A DNA stretch of 25,110 nt from assembly GCA_002433465.1 (NCBI GenBank), contig DJIE01000157.1:1-25110 (forward strand), written 5' to 3'. The stretch is from Salinisphaera sp. UBA6602. Lineage in GTDB: Bacteria > Pseudomonadota > Gammaproteobacteria > Nevskiales > Salinisphaeraceae. How positions within the stretch are numbered: position 1 is the first letter of the stretch; each line of letters opens with the position of its first letter. The notes below the pieces were generated by a model. The model was not told where the DNA came from, did no database searches, and worked only from the letters and a program-made list of their open reading frames with translations. This document shows positions 9,546 through 16,507 of the stretch, piece after piece. A program made the translations under genes and the position numbers.

Positions 9546-10577
9546 TCAGGCAGCGGCGAAGTCGTCGGGCAGGCGTACGAGCGTGGCGCCCCAGGACAGC
9601 CCGACCCCGAAGCCGACCAGCAGCAGCAAGGCGCCGGGTTTGATCTGGCCCCTGGCCGCGCCGCGCTTGATGGCGATCGGAATGCTGCAGGACACGGTGT
9701 TGCCGATGTCTTCCATGCAGACCACGAAGCGCTCGGCCGGCAGGTCCAGCTTCTTGCGGATGCCTTCGAGCACGGTGGCACTGGCCTGGTGAGGCACCAT
9801 GGCATCGATGTCGTCCAGGCTCACGCCGGCTTTGGCGCACAGGGCATCGATGGCCTTGGGCACTTCGCGCAGGGTGAACTCGATCACCGCGCGCCCGTTC
9901 ATGTAGATGTTGTGATCGCTGCGGGTATTGCCGTGGCGGTCGGTGTATTCCTCCACCGGGCGGTCGATCGCGCGGTTGCGCAGGCCGCTGTTGGGCACGA
10001 TCAGATCCTGGGCGCCGGAGCCGTCGGTGCCGTAGACGAACGGGCCGATCGCCTCGGCGCCGTCACCGGCGCTCATGAGCGTGGCCGCGGCAGCATCGCC
10101 AAACAGCGCGCGCACGCTCTTGTCGCCGGGATTGACGAACTTGCTGTAGGTATCGGCGGTGACCAGAAGCAGCTTCTTTGCCTGGCCGGTTTCGATCAAG
10201 GCCTTGGCCACGCCCAGCGCATAGATATAGCCGGAACAGCCGAGATTGATATCCAGCGCGCCGATATGCGTACCCAGGCCCAGCCGTTGTTGCACGAGAC
10301 AGGCGGTGGTCGGGGCGAGATAGTCCGGCGTCTGGGTGCAGAAAATCAGATAGTCGATATCGGCCACGTCGGTGCCGGTACGCTCGATCAGCGCCTCGGC
10401 GGCGATCACGCCGAAGTCCGAGGCGCATTCCTCGTCGGAGGCGACATGACGCGCGCGGATGCCGGTCTTTTCGGCGATCTTTTCCAGCGGCCAGTTGGGG
10501 AAACGCGCCGCGATTTCCTCGATCGACTCGGTGCGCGCCGGCAGCATGTACTCGATGGCATCGATCACGGCAGCCAT
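9546..10577 (-). CDS. 3-oxoacyl-ACP synthase III (FabH-like) family protein
   Basis: A 343-residue thiolase-fold condensing enzyme. The complete KAS III catalytic triad is visible: Cys114 in NLGCSGYIYAL, His263 in VPHQAS, and Asn293 in GNTVSCSIP. The fold ends with the usual GLSWGATLVRL segment. Such enzymes join an acyl-CoA or acyl-ACP to malonyl-ACP or a related nucleophile. This copy stands alone, without fabD, fabG or acpP nearby. It may therefore be a specialised KAS III for a secondary lipid, signal or surface modification rather than the housekeeping FabH. The ATG has GAGG nine bases upstream. Its substrate is undetermined. Confidence 0.9.
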   Translation of the reverse strand: MAAVIDAIEYMLPARTESIEEIAARFPNWPLEKIAEKTGIRARHVASDEECASDFGVIAAEALIERTGTDVADIDYLIFCTQTPDYLAPTTACLVQQRLGLGTHIGALDINLGCSGYIYALGVAKALIETGQAKKLLLVTADTYSKFVNPGDKSVRALFGDAAAATLMSAGDGAEAIGPFVYGTDGSGAQDLIVPNSGLRNRAIDRPVEEYTDRHGNTRSDHNIYMNGRAVIEFTLREVPKAIDALCAKAGVSLDDIDAMVPHQASATVLEGIRKKLDLPAERFVVCMEDIGNTVSCSIPIAIKRGAARGQIKPGALLLLVGFGVGLSWGATLVRLPDDFAAA

Positions 10578-10816
10578 CAGCGACGGCCTCGGCGGTGGTT
10601 GAGGGCTCGATAGGGCAAGGTATCTCTCCCGACGACAGCGGCAATCACGAGTCTATGCATAACACAGGCGCCGACGCGCAAAACGCTCAATATCGGCGTC
10701 CGTACGGTGCGCGTCAATGCACGTACGCGAGCGTATGCTGCGCTTGGGTGCGAGCAATGCCGCCAATGCGCAGGTCGCGGGCGCGTGCGGAGCCCGGCAA
10801 TAGCCGGCGTGACGCG

Positions 10817-10840
10817 GCGCAGCATGCGGGGCTGCTGCGC
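10817..10840 (-). terminator. Hairpin downstream of the FAD oxidoreductase gene
   Basis: A perfect 8-bp inverted repeat, GCGCAGCA and TGCTGCGC, with an 8-base loop begins 12 bases after the minus-strand stop at 10852. A smaller stem, CCGGC and GCCGG (10794-10807), follows. No U-tract is present. The rest of the 274-bp gap to the KAS III start shows no gene. Confidence 0.45.
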
Positions 10841-10851
10841 CCGGTGCCGGC

Positions 10852-11976
10852 TTAGCTCACCCGATAGCTTTCGATGAAGCGACGGTCGAGCCAGTGCTTG
10901 AGCCACACGCTGGTCCGGCCCAGCCACCACCGTTGTCCACGCGTGGCCAGGCCGGTGCCGTCGCCGAGGTCGAGGATCGATAGCCACTTCGATTGGGGGT
11001 CGTAGCGGTCGAGCGTCTGGCCCCGCAGGCTGGCCCGCAGGTTGGCCAGCAGCACCGGCGCCTGGCGAACGCCGAAAACGCCGAGGCGCGCCAGCGCATG
11101 GCCATGAATATGCGCACAGTCGCCCACCGCGAATACCCGCGGATCGTCGACGCTGCGCAATGTATCGTCCACCACCAGGCCGTCGTCGAAGGCGAGGTCG
11201 AGGTTGGCCAGCCAGGGCGGTGCGACCAGCCCGGTTGCGACGACGACATGCGCGGCGGCAATACGTTGGCCGTCGTCGCAGATCAGTTCGCCGTCGCAGC
11301 GTTCGGTTACGCGCCGGTTGTACTGAATCTCGATACCGAGTGCGGTCAGTTTTTCGGCCAGCCGCTTGCGTGCGCCTGCCGGTAGCGACGGGGCGAGGGT
11401 CGCGCCACCTTGCAGCAAGCGAATGGCGGGGCGCGCCGGCGCGGGTGCATGACGACGGGCGAGCGCAGCGATATTGGCGGCCACTTCGCAGCCGGTGGGG
11501 CCGCCGCCGATGACCGCGACCGGCGGTGCCTCGCCGGCGGCGAACGCCTGGCTCAGGGCGGTGCGCAGGCCCTCGAGATTGGCGATGGGCTTGACCGGCC
11601 AGCAGTTCGTATCGGCCGTACAGCCGCTGATCGTGTCCTGCGCCACGCCGCTGCCCACGTTGAACGACAGCCAGTCGTAGTCGAGTGCCTGCCCGTCGGC
11701 GAGGTGCACACGCCGCTGTGCGCGCTCGACCGACGCCACCTGCCCGGCCACGAAGGCGCCGCCGTGGTTTTCGACAACCGCGCGCGGGTCGATCTGATCG
11801 TCTTCGGCATCAAACCGGCCGCCGAGCATGCCGGTGGCCCGACCGGAGTACCAGAAGATGCCCGGGTCGATGAGCGTGACCTCGGCGCCGGCCTTGGCCA
11901 GCGCATCCGCATGGGCGGCTACATGCAGATGGGCATGGCCGGCGCCTACGAGTACGACCCGTGTCGAGGGGCTCAC
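10852..11976 (-). CDS. FAD-dependent pyridine nucleotide-disulfide-type oxidoreductase
   Basis: A 374-residue flavoprotein related to type II NADH dehydrogenases and sulfide:quinone oxidoreductases. The N-terminal FAD-binding motif is VVLVGAGHAHLHV. A second dinucleotide fold begins VAVIGGGPTGCEVA, and the FAD-contacting motif near the C-terminus is RVFAVGDCAHI. The GHAHLHV variant and the C-terminal WLDRRFIESYRV segment resemble the oxidoreductase group often found fused to or beside selenophosphate synthetase-like proteins. The start is a GTG at 11976 that overlaps the rhodanese stop (GTGA); longer readings lack flavoprotein sequence. Coupling to a rhodanese suggests a sulfur-linked redox role. 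Classical NADH:quinone activity is the alternative. Confidence 0.87.
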   Translation of the reverse strand: MSPSTRVVLVGAGHAHLHVAAHADALAKAGAEVTLIDPGIFWYSGRATGMLGGRFDAEDDQIDPRAVVENHGGAFVAGQVASVERAQRRVHLADGQALDYDWLSFNVGSGVAQDTISGCTADTNCWPVKPIANLEGLRTALSQAFAAGEAPPVAVIGGGPTGCEVAANIAALARRHAPAPARPAIRLLQGGATLAPSLPAGARKRLAEKLTALGIEIQYNRRVTERCDGELICDDGQRIAAAHVVVATGLVAPPWLANLDLAFDDGLVVDDTLRSVDDPRVFAVGDCAHIHGHALARLGVFGVRQAPVLLANLRASLRGQTLDRYDPQSKWLSILDLGDGTGLATRGQRWWLGRTSVWLKHWLDRRFIESYRVS

Positions 11977-12404
11977 GCCGGCGTATCGCGATCCGGATGT
12001 TCCACCGGATACCCGGCCGCGCGCCAGTCGCCATAGCCGGCCTCGAGTACTTTCACGTCGCGATAGCCGTTGGCGGCCAGCGCGGCCGCACCGCGCGCAG
12101 CACGGATGCCGGCGGCACAATAGGTCACCACCGGCGTATCGTGGGTGACCGAGATCTGCGGCTGGGCTTCCAGCGTATCGATCGGGTGGTGCACCGCGCC
12201 CGCGATATGGCCCTGCGACCATTCCCCCGGCTCACGCACGTCGATGAAGCGCGCACCCGCCTGGTGGGCTTCAAAGGCGGCGTTGAGATCGAGCACGTCA
12301 ACCGGCGTATCGGGCGCCGCTGCGTTCGCCCGGCCTGCGGGGGCCGTCGATGTGCTGCTTTGTTCCTGGCCGAACCAGCGACGCAAGCTGTCGATAATCG
12401 TCAT
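11973..12404 (-). CDS. Rhodanese-like sulfurtransferase
   Basis: A 143-residue single-domain rhodanese. The domain begins around residue 35 and contains FIDVREPGEWSQGHI, then the active-site loop YCAAGIRA with the catalytic cysteine, and ends with VLEAGYGDWRAAGYPV. About 30 residues before the domain are polar and low in complexity and probably form a linker. No signal peptide is evident, so it is likely cytoplasmic. Such proteins carry sulfur as a cysteine persulfide. Its stop overlaps the GTG of the flavoprotein gene by 4 bp, so the two products are made together and may act in the same sulfur or thiol redox process. Confidence 0.92.
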   Translation of the reverse strand: MTIIDSLRRWFGQEQSSTSTAPAGRANAAAPDTPVDVLDLNAAFEAHQAGARFIDVREPGEWSQGHIAGAVHHPIDTLEAQPQISVTHDTPVVTYCAAGIRAARGAAALAANGYRDVKVLEAGYGDWRAAGYPVEHPDRDTPA

Positions 12405-12597
12405 AGGCGCTGTTTGCCTTCTTGTATGGCCTGCCCAGCCCGGTCGGCCGTCTCAAAGCGAAGGCGCGTCGAACCGGTCAAGCCAGGTTGGAAATGGCTG
12501 AACGTTGGCAAGGATGCGCCTCCCACGCGTATGCGGTCGAGTCTATCGGCCGGTTTAAAGCGCCCGGCTCGGCCGGGGACGGGCCGTGCTGCTCGTT

Positions 12598-13749
12598 TCA
12601 GCGCGTGGCGCCGGAGGTCACCAGACCGCGGGCCACGCCGATCGACCCCGCTACCACAACGCTGGCCGCGCCTGCGATACACAGCGCCACTGTCGGCGGG
12701 CCGGGAATGAAGTCCGAGAACGATGCCAGGAATTGCCCCAGGAAGATCGCGACCGAGAGATAGGACAGGTTGCGGCCGCGCACCTCGGCTGCGCTGCCTT
12801 CTACGGTCATGTGATTGACCAGCGGCACCGACAAACCGAAGCCGGTGCCCATGGCGATACAGCACAGCAGCAGCCAGGCGGTGCTGCTCACCCAAGCGAA
12901 TAGCCCATGCGCGACAGCGAAGAATAGAAAGGCCACGGCCAGCGTGGCGAAGCCGCCCAGCCTGCTCACCACGCGCGGCATGACGAAGGCGGCGCCCACC
13001 GCGACCAACGAAATGAACGACAGGAAATACCCGGTTTGCGGTTCGCTATAACCCAGGGCATGCAAATGGATGGGCAGCTTGACCACCGCGAAGAAGAATA
13101 TCGTCATCGCCGCCAGCGCGAGCAGGTAGACGGTTTTGAGCGTGGCCGACAGACGGCGGGCCTGCGCGGTGGGCCGTGGGTTATCGCGGGCCGCGGGTGG
13201 GCTTGGCACGCAGCATAGAACCATCCCCAGCATCAGCCAGGCGAACAGATAGAGCACAAACGGCCAGCGCCAGCCCAGGCTCGCCAGCTGGCCGCCGAGG
13301 GCGATGAAGATCACGCCGCCCAGTTCGATGGTCATGCCCTGGCGGGCGATCATGGTGAGCCGGTCCGGGCCGCTGTAGAACGCCGATATCAGCGCCGTGC
13401 CCGAGGTCATGACCAGCGCGGTCGCCGCGCCCAGCAACAGCCGGTTGGCGAATACCAGCCACATCCCGTGCAGGGCCACGGCGGCCACACCCAACAGCCC
13501 GTAGGCGAACAGCCCGGCACACAGCATGCGATAGGCCCCCAACCGATCGATCAGATGCCCGGCCACGGGCCCGAACAGCACCACGCCCAGCGCCGGCAGG
13601 GTGACCAGCCAGCTCGCCGCCGAGGCCACGCCCAGATTCTGCGCGATGCTCGGCAACCCGGGCACCACCACGCAGCCCACCATGATCGTGAGGCAGGCTA
13701 CGGCAAGCAGGCTGAAGGCCGCGACGGGACCGGGTTTTTGCGCACTCAT
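12598..13749 (-). CDS. MFS transporter, drug/metabolite efflux type
   Basis: A 383-residue polytopic inner-membrane carrier with about twelve hydrophobic segments. The first half carries a motif A-like loop (GHLIDRLGAYR) between helices 2 and 3. A basic central loop (around ARRLSATLKTVY) separates the two six-helix bundles. The ATG at 13749 has AGGTGG close upstream. It is divergent from an IclR regulator 109 bp away, and a perfect inverted repeat in the shared interval starts only 8 bp before this start codon. IclR control of this transporter is therefore likely. The substrate, possibly an aromatic acid or a drug, cannot be read from the sequence. A 193-bp spacer with no recognised feature separates its stop from the rhodanese start. 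Confidence 0.9.
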   Translation of the reverse strand: MSAQKPGPVAAFSLLAVACLTIMVGCVVVPGLPSIAQNLGVASAASWLVTLPALGVVLFGPVAGHLIDRLGAYRMLCAGLFAYGLLGVAAVALHGMWLVFANRLLLGAATALVMTSGTALISAFYSGPDRLTMIARQGMTIELGGVIFIALGGQLASLGWRWPFVLYLFAWLMLGMVLCCVPSPPAARDNPRPTAQARRLSATLKTVYLLALAAMTIFFFAVVKLPIHLHALGYSEPQTGYFLSFISLVAVGAAFVMPRVVSRLGGFATLAVAFLFFAVAHGLFAWVSSTAWLLLCCIAMGTGFGLSVPLVNHMTVEGSAAEVRGRNLSYLSVAIFLGQFLASFSDFIPGPPTVALCIAGAASVVVAGSIGVARGLVTSGATR

Positions 13750-13757
13750 TTAACCAC

Positions 13758-13780
13758 CTATCGGATACAATGACCGATAG
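13758..13780. promoter_or_regulatory. Candidate IclR operator with embedded -10
   Basis: Arms CTATCGG (13758-13764) and CCGATAG (13774-13780) form a perfect 7-bp inverted repeat with a 9-bp spacer, in the interval between the divergent MFS and IclR genes. A plus-strand -10-like TACAAT (13766-13771) sits in the spacer. The left arm adjoins the MFS ribosome-binding site. Binding here could repress both genes. Confidence 0.55.
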
Positions 13781-13858
13781 ACGGATATGTTAGGCCTGAC
13801 ACGCGGCGCGTCAAGCGGCAGAATCCCCGCATCCGCCTACCGCGCGTATCGTGTGCCC

Positions 13859-14614
13859 ATGACAGAAGTACAGCAGTCCTCGAACGGCCAGGTCATCGCT
13901 CGTGCTGCCCAGATCCTGGCCGCTCTGGAAGCGGCCTCGGAGGGTCGTACCGTTTCCGAACTGGCGCGCACCACCGGCTTGCCGCGAACCACCGTGCACC
14001 GTCTGGCCAGCGCCTTGCTCGACCAGCAGCTGCTGGTCGAGGGCGAACGCGGGCTTCGGCTCGGCCCGGCGATTGCCCGGCTGGCCACGGCAGCGCATAC
14101 CGATATGGTGGCCGTGGCACGCCCGCATATCGAAGCCCTCGGCCGGCGCACCCGCGAAACCGTCGACCTGTGTCTGGATCGCGGCACGCATGCCATTTCG
14201 GTGGATCAGTACGTCTCCGATCGTGAACTGCGGGTGGTGTCTCAGGTCGGCACCGCGTTTCCCATTCACTGCACCGCCCATGGCAAGGCCCTGCTGGCGG
14301 TACAGGACGAGGCACGGCTGGCGAGCGTGCTCGGCGAGACCTTGCAACCCTGTACGGCGGCCTCGCACACGCGCCTGACCACGTTGCAGGCGGAATTAGG
14401 CACGGTCCGGCGCACCGGCATTGCGGTGGATCGCGAAGAACACGCCGACGGGGTCTGTGGCCTGGGGGTGTACATTCGCACCGGGCTGAGCGGTAACTAC
14501 GCCGTTTCGCTGGCGGTACCGGCGCTACGCTTCGAGCCGCATTACGACGAGTTGGCCGTGGCACTGCGTAAATGCCGGGCCGAAATCGAGGCGGTCTTTC
14601 AGGGCGGCGGCTAA
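13859..14614 (+). CDS. IclR-family transcriptional regulator
   Basis: A 251-residue regulator of normal IclR length. The N-terminal winged helix-turn-helix contains RTVSELARTTGLPRTTVHRL. The C-terminal effector-binding domain has the usual order of segments: VVSQVGTAFPIHCTAHGKALLA, RRTGIAVDREEHADGVCGLGV, and a final AVSLAVPALRF. The ATG at 13859 gives the expected family start, but its ribosome-binding site is weak. An in-frame ATG at 13787 would add 24 residues and is not excluded. It is divergent from the MFS transporter, which is the most likely target together with itself. The ligand is unknown. Confidence 0.9.
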   Translation: MTEVQQSSNGQVIARAAQILAALEAASEGRTVSELARTTGLPRTTVHRLASALLDQQLLVEGERGLRLGPAIARLATAAHTDMVAVARPHIEALGRRTRETVDLCLDRGTHAISVDQYVSDRELRVVSQVGTAFPIHCTAHGKALLAVQDEARLASVLGETLQPCTAASHTRLTTLQAELGTVRRTGIAVDREEHADGVCGLGVYIRTGLSGNYAVSLAVPALRFEPHYDELAVALRKCRAEIEAVFQGGG

Positions 14615-14726
14615 AACTCTGCGCCCACACGTTACGCCCGGGCGTCGCCGGCGCCCGGCTGGGCCGTAAAGCCCCGGCTGTCCTGGATAGTGCCGGGCGA
14701 GGGGCGACCAATGCCGCTTCATCTTT

Positions 14727-14755
14727 TTGATAAGCATTCGTATTTAGCTTATTCT
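14727..14755 (+). promoter_or_regulatory. fhu promoter overlapping a Fur-like box
   Basis: A good promoter, TTGATA (14727-14732), 17 bp, TATTCT (14750-14755), lies 58 bp before fhuC. It overlaps an AT-rich dyad with arms GATAAGC (14729-14735) and GCTTATT (14747-14753), resembling Fur boxes built from GATAAT-type repeats. Iron-dependent repression by Fur is inferred. The rest of the 199-bp gap after the IclR gene shows nothing coding. Confidence 0.6.
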
Positions 14756-14813
14756 CGGGCACCTGCCGAGTCACCGCGCGGCGTACGCATAGAGCCACGC
14801 TGCGGAGAAGGTC

Positions 14814-15581
14814 ATGTTCGAACTCAACGCCGCACGCTTCGAGGTCAATGGACGCTGTCTTCTCGAAGCCACCGATCTGCGTTTCACGCAGGGCTTGGTC
14901 TATGGCCTGATCGGGCACAACGGTTCCGGCAAGTCCACGCTGCTCAAGCTGCTGGCCCGCCAGCAGAGCGCCAGCCGTGGCCAGGTGTCCTTGAACGGGC
15001 GCGCCGTGGGCGAGTGGGGCGATCGTGAATTCGCCCGCGAAGTGGCCTATCTGCCCCAGCAGTTGCCGGCCGCCACCAGCCTGACCGCGCGCGAACTGGT
15101 GTCGTTCGGGCGCTACCCCTGGCAGGGTCTGCTCGGACGCATGACCCGCGAAGACAAGCGCGCCGTGGCCCGGGCGATGGAAATCACCCGTATCGAGGGC
15201 ATGGCCGATCGCATGGTGGATACCCTCTCCGGCGGCGAGCGCCAGCGCGTATGGCTGGCCATGCTGCTGGCCCAGGGCAGCCGCTTTCTACTGCTCGACG
15301 AGCCGCTCTCGGCGCTGGATATCGCCCATCAGGTGGATACGCTCGCGCTCATCCGCGAACTGGCCACCACGCTCGGCATTGGCGTGATCATCGTGCTGCA
15401 CGACGTGAACATGGTCTCGCGCTACTGCGATCAGCTGGTGGCCCTGCGCGGCGGCAAGCTGCTGGCCCAGGGCGCGCCGCGCGAACTCATGTGCGATCAA
15501 ACGCTCGAGGAAATTTACGGTGTGCGCATGCGCGTGATGGCGCACCCGGCCGACAACCACCCCATCGCCGTCGTCCAGTGA
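14814..15581 (+). CDS. fhuC: Siderophore ABC importer ATP-binding protein (FhuC/FecE type)
   Basis: A 255-residue cytoplasmic ATPase that would power iron-siderophore import. It has Walker A GHNGSGKST (34-42), the Q-loop glutamine Q82 in AYLPQQ, the signature LSGGERQR (138-145), Walker B FLLLDEPLSALD (D162/E163) and the H-loop His196. The spacing and the segment ELVSFGRYPWQG are characteristic of the FecE/FhuC/BtuD group. The stop overlaps the GTG of the binding-protein gene by 4 bp. With the two following genes it makes a complete importer. The fhu name rests on gene order and on the fused permease. Confidence 0.92.
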   Translation: MFELNAARFEVNGRCLLEATDLRFTQGLVYGLIGHNGSGKSTLLKLLARQQSASRGQVSLNGRAVGEWGDREFAREVAYLPQQLPAATSLTARELVSFGRYPWQGLLGRMTREDKRAVARAMEITRIEGMADRMVDTLSGGERQRVWLAMLLAQGSRFLLLDEPLSALDIAHQVDTLALIRELATTLGIGVIIVLHDVNMVSRYCDQLVALRGGKLLAQGAPRELMCDQTLEEIYGVRMRVMAHPADNHPIAVVQ

Positions 15582-16507
15582 GGCGGCGGGCCGCTGCCGC
15601 CCGTGCCGTGCCGGCACGGCGCGCGATCTGCATAGGCTGGCTGCTCGGGCTGGCCTTGTTTTTTTGTGCCGTGCCCGGCTTTGCCCAGGCCGAAGATGCC
15701 CCGCGCGTGGCCGTCATCGACTGGGGCCAGGCCCAGACCCTGATCGCCATCGGCGCACCGCCGGTGGCCATGTCGCAGATTCCGGCCTACAACGAATGGG
15801 TGGCCGCGCCCGACGTGCCCGAGGGTGTGCGTGATCTGGGCCTGCGCGTGCAGCCGAACATGGAGCTGCTGTCGCAGCTGGATATCGATGTGATCACCAT
15901 TACCTCCATGTATTCCGGCCTGCGCGAACGGCTGGCCCCTATCGCGCCGGTGAAGACGATCGATATCTACGACGGGCAGGGCGCTGTGTGGGAGCAAACC
16001 GTCGAATCCACCCGTCGCCTGGGCGCGCTGGTTGGCCGCGAGGCGGCCGCCGATGCGCTTATAAACGACACGCAGGCACGTATCGACGCCTGTGCGGCGC
16101 AGGTGCCCGAGCAGACCAAGCCGCTGCTGGTGGTGCAGTTCATGGATGCCCGGCATGTGCGTGTCTATACCCAAAACAGCCTGATCGGCAGCGTGCTCGA
16201 GCGCATGGGCATCGCCAACGCCTGGCAGGCCGGCGGCAACTACTGGGGCTTTGCCACGGTGCCGCTCGAACGGCTCGCCTCGATCGATAACGCCCGCATG
16301 GTGGTGGTCAAGCCGCTGCCCGTGGGCGTGGCCGAAGAGATCGACACCAGCGTGCTCTGGCATCACCTGCCGGCCGTGAACAATGCCCCGGTGCTCTACG
16401 TGCCGCCGGTATGGGGCTTCGGCGGGCTGCCCTCGGCCAGCCGCTTTGCCCGTGTTCTGGTAGACGCGCTGGGCGAGGACTGCAGCGCCGGCCGGGCCGG
16501 GTCATGA
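15578..16507 (+). CDS. fhuD: Iron-siderophore periplasmic binding protein (FhuD type)
   Basis: A 309-residue periplasmic substrate-binding protein. It has a Sec signal peptide: basic N-terminus (RRRAAAARAVPARR), hydrophobic core (GWLLGLALFFCAVP) and probable cleavage after AQA near residue 40. The mature part begins VAVIDWGQAQTLIAIGAPP and shows the two-lobed class III binding-protein layout, including LDIDVITITSMYSGL and the linking region with SLIGSVLERMGIANAW. The start is a GTG at 15578 overlapping the fhuC stop (GTGA). The absence of a lipobox points to a soluble periplasmic protein. It lies between ATPase and permease as in fhuCDB operons. Confidence 0.9.
   Translation: MRRRAAAARAVPARRAICIGWLLGLALFFCAVPGFAQAEDAPRVAVIDWGQAQTLIAIGAPPVAMSQIPAYNEWVAAPDVPEGVRDLGLRVQPNMELLSQLDIDVITITSMYSGLRERLAPIAPVKTIDIYDGQGAVWEQTVESTRRLGALVGREAAADALINDTQARIDACAAQVPEQTKPLLVVQFMDARHVRVYTQNSLIGSVLERMGIANAWQAGGNYWGFATVPLERLASIDNARMVVVKPLPVGVAEEIDTSVLWHHLPAVNNAPVLYVPPVWGFGGLPSASRFARVLVDALGEDCSAGRAGS

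Noticed and set aside
9471..10613. A 380-residue plus-strand open frame
   Set aside because: It runs antisense to the KAS III gene, which has all catalytic residues. High GC produces such long antisense frames.
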